27,976 nucleotides of DNA, taken from NCBI GenBank assembly GCA_958429225.1, contig CAUAJB010000022.1:1-27976 (forward strand), read 5' to 3'. A model generated the notes under the pieces. It was not told where the DNA came from. It did not search any database and worked only from the letters and a program-made list of their open reading frames with translations. Positions 14,910-23,681 of this stretch are shown piece after piece (position 1 is the first letter of the stretch; every line of letters starts with the position of its first letter). Both the position numbers and the translations under genes were made by a program. The DNA comes from an uncultured Collinsella sp. (lineage in GTDB: Bacteria > Actinomycetota > Coriobacteriia > Coriobacteriales > Coriobacteriaceae).

Positions 14910-17909
14910 ATGGTAAACGATTTGAGCGGTATAGACGACCTCGAGCTGATGCCGTTAGGCGGAGGCTATATGGTGCGACGCGAACGCTTGATGAATGAGC
15001 TTATCGCCAAGGGCCGAAAGGCCGGCATCGTGGTTCTTTATGCGCCCGACGGGTTTGGGAAGACCTCGGTGCTGCTGCAGTACACCCATGAGGTTAAATG
15101 CGACCCGACGCGAGGCCCCGTGCGGATTATCGAGGCGGATCGCGCCATTGGGCGCGAGGTGTTTATGCAGCTCGAGGTGGTTACCGAAGAACTCAAAGAC
15201 AAACCGCACTCCCTTATCGCGATTGATAATGTGCCAAACCTCGATCAGCACGATACCGAAGACCTCATCGACAGGATTCGCGGCCTGCGCGCTATGGGGA
15301 TAGGGGTCTTTATCTCCTGCCGTCCTTCAAATCGTCAGCTGATTCATGGGCTGGGCGATTCGGTTAAGATCAATGCGCAGATGCTCAAGGTGCATGCCTA
15401 TGAGTATTCGGCGTGGGCATCGGCGTTTTCGATCAGCACATCGCTCGACTTTTATCAGCTCACGCAGGGCGTGCCCGAGCTCGTTTCGGCATTGCAGACG
15501 GGTCTGTATGGCCAAGGCGACGTAGCCGGTCTGCTCGAAAACGAGATTGTCAACGTATATGGCGCGGCACTTGTCGATCTGGCTTCGCTCGACAATAACG
15601 CGCTGTTTTGCGTGGCATGTCTCATGGTTTTGATGGGCGAGGGCAATATCGCAGAACTCGAGGCTTGCGGGGTGAGGCTGTCGATGGTCGACCAGTCCTA
15701 CCTTGTACGCGACTACCCGATCTTTGGCTTGGATCCTGCCGAGCGGAGTTTTACGTGTCTGGGCACGGAGGATAACGGACGCTTGCGTTTGCGTAAGTTG
15801 GTGGCCGAGGTTCGCCCCGAACTTGTTCCGAGGGCGGCCCGGATTTTGCTTAAGGCGGGCCGATGCGATGCGGCGATGGGCCTGGCGGACGCCTTTTTGG
15901 ACCGTGAAGCCGTCCTTGAACTTGCTGGACAGTACGGGGTCGATCTTGCTCTGACGGGACACGGGGCCGATATCTGCCGAGCAGCGCTGGGCACGATCGA
16001 TGCCGACGATCCGGCTCCAGAGCCAACGCCCGCCGAGGCGCTCGGCGTATATCTGGCAGCGGTCAGCGTGTCCAATACAAAGCTCGCTCGCTATATGGCA
16101 TCGGTCATCGAGCGCGGGGGCGAACGGGCGGTTTGCGAAATAGACCCTGTTTCATGGAGGGTAGCCCAGACACTGACGGCTGTTTGCTATGGGGACAACG
16201 GGCTTGGGCTTCCTACGAACCTGGCCGTGCCAGAAATCGAGACGTCCCACACCGCACTCGACATGCTGTCCGCGCATGTCGAGGTCAAGCGCTGTCTGAC
16301 CGAGCGGGGAGAGGACGGCGGCGTTCTACAGCAGCTCAAAACGAGCAAGGCCTATGACTGCGAGCTTGACATCGCGGGGATTGTTATACGGGCCGATAGC
16401 ATGCTGGTGGAGCTCTTTGACGGGTCGTTTTCGGGAACCGACGAGCGCGACGACGAGATGGCGCTGGTGCGGGAGGCGCTCGACGTACGAGGGCTTAAGG
16501 CGATGGCCATCTGGGTGCGCATGGTGTTGGCGGCACGGCGGCTCCTTTCCGGTTTGCCGGTAACCGACGACGCGGCGTTCAACGAGCTCGATCGTTTTGC
16601 CGTGCGCATGCGCGACAACCAGATTCAGCTGTTTGGCCTGTTGCTAGAAGGCTGGCAGTCGCTGGCAGAGGGACGGCCGGTTAATGCAAAGTTCCGTGCG
16701 GTCCAAGTGCTCAAACTTGCCGAGGAGTCGATTGCGTATATGCGCGATAACGCATTGCTGCTGGAGCGCGCAGCGTATCTGCGAAATACATCGATGGTTT
16801 CGGTGCGCGAGGAAGCGGAGTTGCTCGATATAAGTCAGACGCAGGTTGGTGGCGCAGAAGCCTGGATGGTGGCGCTGCATTTGGCCTGTGCGGGCCGAGA
16901 CAGCGACCTAGCGGCCTGGATGTCCATGAATCGTGCGGGGATTCTAGAGCCATCGTATCGGCTCTTTGCGCGCCTTGCCATGCATTGTCTGGGTGAGCCG
17001 GCGGGCAGGATACGCAAGAAGCTTCCCGTGCGCGAGCTGTCGCGGTACTCGCTGCGCGACGATTTGGAAGGGGAGGGCGAGCGCCTATTCCAGGCCGGCG
17101 AGGTTGAAGCCGTTGATACCATCGACCATATCGAGATTCGCATGTTTGGTGCGTTTCGCGCCGAGCGCGACGGATTTCCCATCACGGATAAGATGTGGCG
17201 CCGCAAGAAGGCGGCGACACTTGCCGAGCGGCTTGCGCTGGGCATGGATGCGCTCGTCGATCGTGAGACGCTGGCCATGGAGCTGTGGCCCCATGCCGAG
17301 TTCAATAGCGCCCGCAACAACCTGTACTCGACGATATCGCGCTTGCGGTCGGCTTTGGGACCGACGCCGGATGGCAAGTCGTGTGTGCTCATCCAAAATG
17401 AATGCATCGGACTCAACGGCGACTACGTCAAGACCGATGTACGGCTGTTTGACCAGATAAGCCGCGAGGTTTTGGGAAATCGCACGGGTGCGCGCGGGCC
17501 CCATTTAGTTGAGCTGTGCCTTAAGATTGAGCAGCTTTATGCCGGACCGCTGTATGTTCCCAATGGCTGTAATCCCACCTACTTTTTGCGTATGCGACGC
17601 ATTATGCAGTCAAAGTACATCGATTGCATGATTAAGGGAGCAAATGCCGCTCTAGAAGAAAACGATCTGCAGTCGGCAATTTGGCTGGCGGAGTCGGGGC
17701 TTCGGCAGGAAACGTCGCGCGAGGATATGGTGCGCTGCGCCATGCGCGTCTACAGTGCGGCGGGACGGCGGCGCGATATCGTCGAGCTATACAGCGGGCA
17801 TATGCACCATCTGAGGGAGCAGGTCAATGGCGTGCCCGAGCCCGAGACGCGGCGTCTATACGAGCGCTTGGTGGAGGGACGGCTCAATCGCGTGCTGGTC
17901 GAGCGATAA
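14910..17909 (+). CDS. STAND-type NTPase regulator with C-terminal SARP DNA-binding and BTAD domains
   Basis: A 999-residue cytoplasmic transcription regulator. Residues about 18-55 resemble the MalT NTPase start, with Walker A APDGFGKTS (45-53) and Walker B ending at D106 (LIAIDN). A long helical region follows. From about residue 741 there is an OmpR/SARP-like winged helix (IEIRMFGAFRAERDG, DRETLAMELWPHAEFNSARN, YSTISRLRSALG) and from about 845 a bacterial transcriptional activation (BTAD) helical domain. In AfsR-type SARPs the order is reversed, with DNA binding first and NTPase after. ATG 14910 follows GAGGAG. It stands alone, with no obvious target beside it, so its regulon and ligand are unknown. 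Codon use includes more non-G/C third positions than the ribosomal genes. Confidence 0.75.
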   Translation: MVNDLSGIDDLELMPLGGGYMVRRERLMNELIAKGRKAGIVVLYAPDGFGKTSVLLQYTHEVKCDPTRGPVRIIEADRAIGREVFMQLEVVTEELKDKPHSLIAIDNVPNLDQHDTEDLIDRIRGLRAMGIGVFISCRPSNRQLIHGLGDSVKINAQMLKVHAYEYSAWASAFSISTSLDFYQLTQGVPELVSALQTGLYGQGDVAGLLENEIVNVYGAALVDLASLDNNALFCVACLMVLMGEGNIAELEACGVRLSMVDQSYLVRDYPIFGLDPAERSFTCLGTEDNGRLRLRKLVAEVRPELVPRAARILLKAGRCDAAMGLADAFLDREAVLELAGQYGVDLALTGHGADICRAALGTIDADDPAPEPTPAEALGVYLAAVSVSNTKLARYMASVIERGGERAVCEIDPVSWRVAQTLTAVCYGDNGLGLPTNLAVPEIETSHTALDMLSAHVEVKRCLTERGEDGGVLQQLKTSKAYDCELDIAGIVIRADSMLVELFDGSFSGTDERDDEMALVREALDVRGLKAMAIWVRMVLAARRLLSGLPVTDDAAFNELDRFAVRMRDNQIQLFGLLLEGWQSLAEGRPVNAKFRAVQVLKLAEESIAYMRDNALLLERAAYLRNTSMVSVREEAELLDISQTQVGGAEAWMVALHLACAGRDSDLAAWMSMNRAGILEPSYRLFARLAMHCLGEPAGRIRKKLPVRELSRYSLRDDLEGEGERLFQAGEVEAVDTIDHIEIRMFGAFRAERDGFPITDKMWRRKKAATLAERLALGMDALVDRETLAMELWPHAEFNSARNNLYSTISRLRSALGPTPDGKSCVLIQNECIGLNGDYVKTDVRLFDQISREVLGNRTGARGPHLVELCLKIEQLYAGPLYVPNGCNPTYFLRMRRIMQSKYIDCMIKGANAALEENDLQSAIWLAESGLRQETSREDMVRCAMRVYSAAGRRRDIVELYSGHMHHLREQVNGVPEPETRRLYERLVEGRLNRVLVER

Positions 17910-17941
17910 AAAACGGGCGCCCGAAGTACTTGGGCACCCGT
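17908..17941 (-). terminator. Intrinsic terminator of yhbY (minus strand)
   Basis: ACGGGCGCCC (17913-17922) pairs with GGGCACCCGT (17932-17941), with one mismatch. Read on the minus strand it is followed by six T (complement of 17908-17913). That T-run overlaps the stop codon of the convergent regulator gene, so the hairpin probably marks the 3' end for both genes. Confidence 0.8.
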
Positions 17942-17978
17942 AAGCTTGCTATATGTTGGCTCGCCGGATCATTGGCTC

Positions 17979-18278
17979 TTAGACGAGCTTGATCTTCTCG
18001 ATGTCCTTGCGCGAGGACTCGCGATACAGCGAGAACTTGCGGCCGATGACCTGGACGACCTCGGCGTGGCAGCGCTCAGCGAGCTCTTCGGCGGCCTCGC
18101 GGGCGGAAAGGCTGGAGCCATCGAGCACGGAGCACTTAACGAGCTCGTGCTTCTCCAGGTAGGCGACCGTCTGCTCGACGGTGCCCTCGTTGACGTCGGA
18201 CTTGCCGATGATGATGGCGGGGTTGAGGTGATGGGCCATGCTGCGAAGCTGCTTGACCTGGGCTCCTGTCAGTGCCAT
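17979..18278 (-). CDS. yhbY: YhbY-family ribosome assembly RNA-binding protein (CRM domain)
   Basis: A 99-residue CRM-domain protein that binds pre-50S particles during ribosome assembly. It begins MALTGAQVKQLRSMAHHLNP and ends with the expected VIGRKFSLYRES. The RNA-binding loop, usually GKxG, reads GKSDV here, so the second glycine is absent. Length is normal for the family. The ATG is at 18278-18276; its ribosome site (GAAAGCGAG) is modest. A 158-bp gap with small G/C hairpins separates it from the upstream methyltransferase gene. Confidence 0.93.
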   Translation of the reverse strand: MALTGAQVKQLRSMAHHLNPAIIIGKSDVNEGTVEQTVAYLEKHELVKCSVLDGSSLSAREAAEELAERCHAEVVQVIGRKFSLYRESSRKDIEKIKLV

Positions 18279-18436
18279 GGGTTCTCGCTTTCTATGTATG
18301 GGGCGCCCCGCGACGGGGCCTTAATCTACGTGAGCTGTCCCACGATAGCGCAGGAACGGCGCGGTGTGGACCGCGTTTGCCCAGTTCAAAAAGAATGCGG
18401 ATGCCGAGTGGGTGGACGATACGTGCTATAGATGGG

Positions 18437-19324
18437 CTACGGGCGGGACGCAGAGACCGGCTCCCATGCAATAAACGCCCAACGAACCTTGCGGACATGA
18501 TCGAGCATGTAGCGCCCCTGCGGCACGCCCTTGGAGCCCGGCTCACCGGCATGGGGATTCTCGATCATGTGCTGGACGATGTAGTCGCGCAGGCGATTGA
18601 TCTTATCCTCGTTGCCATGCTCGAGCATGCGGGAAAAGTCCGCTACGCCCGCCTCAGGGCTATCGAAGGTATCGCGACGAGGCGATTCAAAGTACGTAAT
18701 CTGCGGCAGCGCACCCATCTGAATAAGGATGTTGAAGGCGTACACAAAGCCATTGCTGCAGGTAACGGAGGCGCCGATAGCGTTCATCAGGTGCAGATCA
18801 TAGCGCGGGCTGGAGTTGGCGACCATCGTGACAGCACAACGCCGACGAGCCGTACGATCAAGCTTGGCAAGCGCACCTTTCAGATCGGTCGTCGTAACCG
18901 AACGACTGGCAAAGGCAACATCTACCGCTTTCGCGACCGGTCCAACCAAATCCCAATCATCATCCCAAGCAAGCTCAAGCGGCGTTATGCGCCCCTCGAG
19001 CCCGTAATACTCAATGCCGGCATCAAGGGTGCCCAACATAGCGGGGGAGAAATCAGCTGCAATCACAGGATGCCCAGCCTGAGCAAGCGGAATAGCAATT
19101 GACCCAGCCCCACATCCCATATCCAGCACCGATTCACCAGGCTTCAACGCCAACAGCTTTATAAAATCCCGAGCATAAGGGGCAGTCTCCAACGGCCGAA
19201 AATGCCGAGCCCTTTTATCCCACTCAAAAGAATCATCAGCCCGCCGCCGACCAGCCTGCAGGCGCATCCATTCGCCATTCCAATCAGCAGAAAGAAGCTC
19301 AGAGCGAGCGTCCCCATCAACCAC
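18437..19324 (-). CDS. Class I SAM-dependent methyltransferase
   Basis: A 295-residue methyltransferase. SAM-binding motif I is VLDMGCGAG with D68, G70, G72, followed by motif II-like VIAADFSPAML. The GTG start (19324-19322) is chosen because AGGAGG lies 7 bp upstream on the minus strand. An upstream in-frame ATG at 19384 would run through an intrinsic terminator, giving a false hydrophobic N-terminus. The first 40 residues (SADWNGEWMRLQ, DSFEWDKRARHF) resemble methyltransferases in corrinoid or metal gene clusters of anaerobes. No substrate can be assigned. The first third of the gene has weaker G/C third-position bias than its neighbours, a mild hint of different origin. Confidence 0.8.
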   Translation of the reverse strand: MVDGDARSELLSADWNGEWMRLQAGRRRADDSFEWDKRARHFRPLETAPYARDFIKLLALKPGESVLDMGCGAGSIAIPLAQAGHPVIAADFSPAMLGTLDAGIEYYGLEGRITPLELAWDDDWDLVGPVAKAVDVAFASRSVTTTDLKGALAKLDRTARRRCAVTMVANSSPRYDLHLMNAIGASVTCSNGFVYAFNILIQMGALPQITYFESPRRDTFDSPEAGVADFSRMLEHGNEDKINRLRDYIVQHMIENPHAGEPGSKGVPQGRYMLDHVRKVRWAFIAWEPVSASRP

Positions 19325-19343
19325 GGGCCAACCTCCTAGCAAC

Positions 19344-19375
19344 AAAAAAGCGACTCCTCCCAAAAGAAGAGCCGC
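19344..19375 (-). terminator. Intrinsic terminator just upstream of the methyltransferase
   Basis: On the minus strand GCGGCTCTTC (19375-19366) pairs with GAGGAGTCGC (19359-19350), followed by six T (19349-19344). It lies only about 7 bases before the methyltransferase ribosome site. It may end transcripts from the upstream DUF711 gene. A TATGCT -10-like element (minus strand, 19385-19380) sits just ahead of the hairpin, so attenuation of the methyltransferase is also possible. Confidence 0.75.
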
Positions 19376-19489
19376 AACCAGCATATATCAGAAAGAACCG
19401 TTCCAACGCCAAACCGCCGCACCAGCCAAGTGGTGCAGGAGCGAAGCAACTGCAACCGGGATAGAACCCAACCGAGGTCCCGTTGTGCG

Positions 19490-19623
19490 GGAGCCCCGGG
19501 GAGGGCAAATATATAAGGTCGATCGCGAGTTCCGCACGAGCCGGAGAGCACTTAATGTGCTCTCCGTGCGAGTCAGGACTGTCCGAGCAGGCGACCTTAT
19601 ATATTTGCCCTCCCCGGGGCTCC
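19490..19623. repeat. 134-bp element with perfect 32-bp inverted arms and nested hairpin
   Basis: The arms 19490-19521 and 19592-19623 are exact reverse complements, starting GGAGCCCCGGGGAGGG and running into an A/T-rich AAATATATAAGG block. The 70-bp centre holds a second perfect hairpin, CGGAGAGCAC-TTAAT-GTGCTCTCCG (19542-19566). The element begins 17 bases after the DUF711 stop codon. No open frame, flanking duplication or T-run is evident. Options are a miniature inverted-repeat element, a dispersed intergenic repeat, or a very stable 3'-end structure. Confidence 0.85.
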
Positions 19624-19640
19624 TCGCCAGTCCCCCTCAG

Positions 19641-21005
19641 CTAGTTCTTCAGCGAGTTCAGCGGCGCCGGGAAGCGTCCACCACGGTGGGCAAGCACGGT
19701 GCCGGCGTTGGGGTTCACCGGCATGATGGGCGCACGGCCGAACAGGCCGCCGTACTCGACGCAGTCGCCCACGCCCTTGCCGATGGCAGGAATCACGCGG
19801 ACGGCCGTGGTCTTGTTGTTGATGACGCCGATGGCCATCTCGTCGGCGATGATGCCGGCGATGGTCTCGACCGGGGTGTCACCGGGGATGGCGATCATGT
19901 CCAGGCCAACGGAGCACACGCAGGTCATGGCCTCGAGCTTCTCGAGCGAAAGCGCGCCTGCTTCGACGGCGGCGATCATGCCGGCGTCCTCGGACACGGG
20001 GATAAAGGCGCCGGAGAGGCCGCCCACGCTGGAACTGGCCATGACGCCGCCCTTCTTGACGGCATCGTTGAGCATGGCGAGCGCGCAGGTCGTGCCGGGG
20101 CCACCGCAGGTGCCCACGCCGATGATCTCGAGGATGCGGGCAACGGAGTCGCCGATGGCAGGCGTGGGAGCCAGCGACAGGTCGACAATGCCCTTCTCGA
20201 CACCCAGACGATGGGCGGCCTCGCGGCTCATGAGCTCGCCGGCACGGGTGATCTTAAAGGCGGTCTGCTTGATCTTCTCGGCGACTTCCATCATCGAGGC
20301 GGAGTCGGGGAGCGTCTCCAGGGCTGCAGCCATAACGCCGGGGCCCGAGACACCTACGTTGATGACGGCGTCGGCCTCGCCACCGCCGTGGACGGCGCCC
20401 GCCATAAACGGGGAGTCCTCGACCATGTTGGCAAAGCAGACAAACTTGGAAGCGCCGACGGAATCCTGGTCGGCCGTGAGCTTGGCGGCATCGATGATGG
20501 TCTGGGCGGCCATGAGCACGGCGTCCATGTTGATGCCGGCACGCAGGCTGGCGACGTTGACGCTGGAGCAGACACGGCTCGTGGTGGCGAGCGCCTGGGG
20601 GATGGACTGGATGACGCGGCGGTCGGCGTCGCCGATGCCCTTCTGGACGAGTGCGGAGAAGCCGCCCAGGTAATCGATGCCGAGCGTCTCGGCCGCGCGG
20701 TCGAGGGCATGCGCGATGGGGGTGAGATCCTCATCCTTGCAGCACGCGGCGATCTGCGCCACCGGGGTGACGGAAACGCGCTTGTTGACGATGGGGATAC
20801 CGTACTCGCGCTCGAGGTTCTCGGCGGTCTCGACCAGATGCTCAGCCGTGTGCGTCACGTGGTCGTAGATCTTCGTGCACATGCGGTCGAGGTTCTCGTC
20901 ACCGCAACCCATGAGCGAAACACCCATGGTGATGGTCCTGATGTCGAGGTTCTGTTCCTCAACCATGCCGCGGGTTTCCGCGATTTCTGCGGGCGTGATC
21001 GCCAT
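19641..21005 (-). CDS. DUF711/UPF0210 family protein
   Basis: A 454-residue protein of the UPF0210 (DUF711, PFL-like) family, close to the usual length of about 450. It shows the family's start (MAITPAEIAETRGMVEEQNLD, then TITMGVSL) and glycine-rich blocks such as VGVSGPGV and GTCGGPGTTCA, with conserved cysteines. The ATG at 21005-21003 follows AGGAG by 8 bp; an ATG at 21062 lies within an upstream hairpin and is rejected. The fold is related to glycyl-radical enzymes, but no catalytic role is established to my knowledge. In many bacteria an ACT-domain gene precedes it; none is present here, where the upstream neighbour is metH. Confidence 0.88.
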   Translation of the reverse strand: MAITPAEIAETRGMVEEQNLDIRTITMGVSLMGCGDENLDRMCTKIYDHVTHTAEHLVETAENLEREYGIPIVNKRVSVTPVAQIAACCKDEDLTPIAHALDRAAETLGIDYLGGFSALVQKGIGDADRRVIQSIPQALATTSRVCSSVNVASLRAGINMDAVLMAAQTIIDAAKLTADQDSVGASKFVCFANMVEDSPFMAGAVHGGGEADAVINVGVSGPGVMAAALETLPDSASMMEVAEKIKQTAFKITRAGELMSREAAHRLGVEKGIVDLSLAPTPAIGDSVARILEIIGVGTCGGPGTTCALAMLNDAVKKGGVMASSSVGGLSGAFIPVSEDAGMIAAVEAGALSLEKLEAMTCVCSVGLDMIAIPGDTPVETIAGIIADEMAIGVINNKTTAVRVIPAIGKGVGDCVEYGGLFGRAPIMPVNPNAGTVLAHRGGRFPAPLNSLKN

Positions 21006-21051
21006 CCTTGCGCTCCTATCTGCCAAAACGAGCATAGTCTTTTCTATTCTA

Positions 21052-21087
21052 ACGTGCCGCACGTGCCAAGTGGCGCGTGCGGCACGT
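21052..21087. terminator. Strong hairpin between metH and the DUF711 gene
   Basis: ACGTGCCGCACG (21052-21063) pairs exactly with CGTGCGGCACGT (21076-21087), and the loop can extend the stem (TGCC/GGCG). The T-run (TTTT) lies on the plus strand; the minus-strand side lacks one. It may still stabilise or end the metH transcript. It also overlaps the likely DUF711 promoter region. Confidence 0.5.
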
Positions 21088-21113
21088 TTTGGTGCTCGGT
21101 TGTTTCCGTTGTG

Positions 21114-23672
21114 TTACTGCCCAAAGACCTCTTCGGCGATACGAGCGCTTTCGGCGGCGTCCTTGGCGTAGTAGTCCGCGCCGATCTGCTTGGCGTATTC
21201 GGGGGTGAGCACGGCGCCGCCCACGATGATCTTGACGCCCGGGACCTCGGCATGAAGCAGCTTGATGGTCTCTTCCATGGCCACGACGGTGGTAGTCATA
21301 AGCGCCGAGAGGCCGACGAGCTTAATGTCACGCTCCTTGACGGTCTTGAGCACCTCTTGCGGGTCGACGTCGCGGCCTAGGTCAAAGACGGTGTAGCCGT
21401 AGTTATCGAGCAGCATCTTGACGATGTTCTTGCCAATATCGTGGATGTCGCCCTTGACGGTGGCCACGCAGATCTTGCCCTTGTCGGCGATCTCGCCGGC
21501 GGGCATTAGGCGCTTGATGGTGTCGAAGCCCACGCGTGCGGCCTCGGCCGAAGCCATAAGCTGCGGCAAGAAGAACTTGCCCTGGTCAAAGAGGACGCCA
21601 ACCTCGTCGAGGGCGGGGATAAAGTGATTGTTGATGAGGTCCATAGCGTCGTGGTCTGTCAGCAGACGCTCGGTCTCGGCAGCGATCTCGCCTTTGCGGC
21701 CCGAGACGACCATGCGACGAATCGGGTCGTCGTTGCCGTCGGTGCCGGCGGTGCCAGCAGCGGGCACAGCGTCGGTCGATACTGCCTGAGCAGCTGCCGG
21801 GTTGGCGGCGATCTTGTACGGATCGGTCCAGCCGGCATAGCGCTCGATGTATCCGGTCGAGCCCTCGTCCTCAACGCTCAGGACGCGATAGCTGTAGACG
21901 GTATCCATAAAGCGCTTGGAGCCCGGGTTCATGATGGGGGCGTCCAGGCCCGCGCCGAAGGCGGCGGCCAAAAAGACCGAACCCAGCAGCGGGCGGGCAG
22001 GCAGGCCAAAGCTGATGTTCGACACGCCGAGCGCGCATTTGACGCCCAGACGCTCCTTGCACAGGGACATGGCGCGTAGGATCTGCTCAGCCTGGCGTTG
22101 ATTAGTCGAGGCGGTCATGACCAGACAGTCGATGAGGATGCGGTCCGGGCCGATGCCGTAGCGGGCGGCCTCGGCCACGATGCGCTCGGCGATGGCGAAG
22201 CGGGCCTCGGCGGTATCGGGGATGCCGCCTTCGTCGAGCGTAAGGCCGACAACGTTGGTGCCGTAGTGGGCGACCAGCGGAAAGATCTCATCCATGATCT
22301 GCTGCTTGCCATTGACCGAGTTGATGATGGGCTTGCCGGCGTAGCGGCGCACGGCGGCCTCGACGGCTGCGGGGTCGGTGGAGTCGATCTGCAGCGGCAG
22401 CAGCGTGGAGCCCTGGAGCTGTTCGGTCGCCTGTTGGATGATCTTGACCTCGTCGATCTCGGGCAGGCCCACGTTGACGTCCAGAATGTCGGCGCCCTGT
22501 TCCTGCTGGCTGATGCCCTGGCTCACAACGTAGTCCAGGTCGCCGTCGCGCAGGGCCTGCTGCAGGCGCTTTTTGCCGGTGGGGTTGATGCGCTCGCCGA
22601 TGACGGCGATCTTGTGGCCGTCGCAGGGAAGGTCCACGACCGTTTGGGCGCTCGTGACCGACATACTGGGCTTGCGGTGGCGCGGGCTGGGCGTGTGGTT
22701 ATCGATAAGCGTGCGCAAGGCCGCCGTGTGCGCCGGCGTGGTTCCGCAGCAACCGCCCACAACGCTCACGCCGTCGGCGATCATGCCAGCGACGGCCTCG
22801 GCGTATTCGGGGGCTTGGATATCAAAGACGGTGTTGCCGTCGTCGTCCACATGGGGGAGTCCTGCATTGGCCTGCACCATAACGGGCTTGTCGGTAACGG
22901 TGAGCATACGTGCGGCGAGTCCTCGGAGCTCGGCCGGTCCTTGGCTGCAGTTGATGCCCAAAACGTCGGCGCCGATGGCGTCGAGCGTGATGGCGGCCAC
23001 CTCGGGGCTCGTTCCTAGGAAGGTACGGCCGTCTTCCTCAAAGGTCATGGTGGCAAAGACGGGCAGGTCGGAGTTCTCGCGGCAGGCGAAGACAGCCGCC
23101 TTGATCTCGGCCAGGTCGGTCATGGTCTCGATAATAAAGAGGTCCACACCCGCGGCGACGCCGGCGCGCACTTCCTCGGCAAAGAGGTCGTAGGCCTCGT
23201 CGAAGCTCAGAGTACCCAGGGGGCGAAGCAGTGCGCCGATGGGGCCGATATCGCCGGCGACGTAGCGGGCGCCGGCCTCACGGGCGCAGGTGACGGCCGC
23301 GGCAAAGACGTCTGCCACGGTGGCAGCACCGTCGAGCTTGTGGGCGTTGGCGCCAAAGGTGTTGGCGGTGATCACGTCACAGCCAGCCTCGACATATTGA
23401 CGTTGGATATCGGTGATAACCTGGGGCTCCTCAAAGTTGAGCAACTCGGGCAGGGCGCCGGCCTTCATGCCGGCCGCTTGCAACATGGTGCCCATGCCGC
23501 CGTCGAACAGCAGGTGTCCCGTGCCCTCGATGGCCGCACGCAAGCGATCGTCCTTAATGCACAGATCGCCGATCGTGCGCGTCTTGTACGTGGCACCGTT
23601 GCGACGTGCGGCATCAACGGGTGCCGCCAATGCAGTGCCGTCAGAATCATGAGTGATAAGCGGAGTAAACAT
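21114..23672 (-). CDS. metH: Cobalamin-dependent methionine synthase, three-domain form
   Basis: An 852-residue enzyme that transfers a methyl group from 5-methyl-tetrahydrofolate via cobalamin to homocysteine. The homocysteine domain (about 40-330) binds zinc through C242, C308 and C309, matching C247, C310 and C311 of E. coli. A folate (pterin-binding) domain starts near IGERINPTGKK (about 357). The cap and B12 domains (about 650-852) contain D742-x-H744-xx-G747, with H744 as the lower cobalt ligand. The sequence ends after the B12 domain, so the C-terminal AdoMet reactivation domain is missing; the preceding gene supplies it. ATG 23672 follows AGGAG, which overlaps the upstream stop. Last gene of the metF operon. 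Confidence 0.95.
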   Translation of the reverse strand: MFTPLITHDSDGTALAAPVDAARRNGATYKTRTIGDLCIKDDRLRAAIEGTGHLLFDGGMGTMLQAAGMKAGALPELLNFEEPQVITDIQRQYVEAGCDVITANTFGANAHKLDGAATVADVFAAAVTCAREAGARYVAGDIGPIGALLRPLGTLSFDEAYDLFAEEVRAGVAAGVDLFIIETMTDLAEIKAAVFACRENSDLPVFATMTFEEDGRTFLGTSPEVAAITLDAIGADVLGINCSQGPAELRGLAARMLTVTDKPVMVQANAGLPHVDDDGNTVFDIQAPEYAEAVAGMIADGVSVVGGCCGTTPAHTAALRTLIDNHTPSPRHRKPSMSVTSAQTVVDLPCDGHKIAVIGERINPTGKKRLQQALRDGDLDYVVSQGISQQEQGADILDVNVGLPEIDEVKIIQQATEQLQGSTLLPLQIDSTDPAAVEAAVRRYAGKPIINSVNGKQQIMDEIFPLVAHYGTNVVGLTLDEGGIPDTAEARFAIAERIVAEAARYGIGPDRILIDCLVMTASTNQRQAEQILRAMSLCKERLGVKCALGVSNISFGLPARPLLGSVFLAAAFGAGLDAPIMNPGSKRFMDTVYSYRVLSVEDEGSTGYIERYAGWTDPYKIAANPAAAQAVSTDAVPAAGTAGTDGNDDPIRRMVVSGRKGEIAAETERLLTDHDAMDLINNHFIPALDEVGVLFDQGKFFLPQLMASAEAARVGFDTIKRLMPAGEIADKGKICVATVKGDIHDIGKNIVKMLLDNYGYTVFDLGRDVDPQEVLKTVKERDIKLVGLSALMTTTVVAMEETIKLLHAEVPGVKIIVGGAVLTPEYAKQIGADYYAKDAAESARIAEEVFGQ

Positions 23673-23681
23673 TGAGGGCTC

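Noticed and set aside
18437..19384. Signal peptide or membrane anchor on the methyltransferase (MLVAALLLGGVAFLLLGG)
   Set aside because: This hydrophobic stretch comes from reading through an intrinsic terminator; the GTG at 19324 behind AGGAGG is the better start.
19385..19480. tRNA on the minus strand (GGTTCTATCC with a later CACCA)
   Set aside because: The T-loop lacks the GTTCRA consensus, and no acceptor or anticodon arm can be formed.
19485..21380. 631-codon plus-strand frame opposite the DUF711 gene
   Set aside because: Shadow of the DUF711 gene on the other strand; very Gly/Asp/His-rich and it runs through the 134-bp palindrome.
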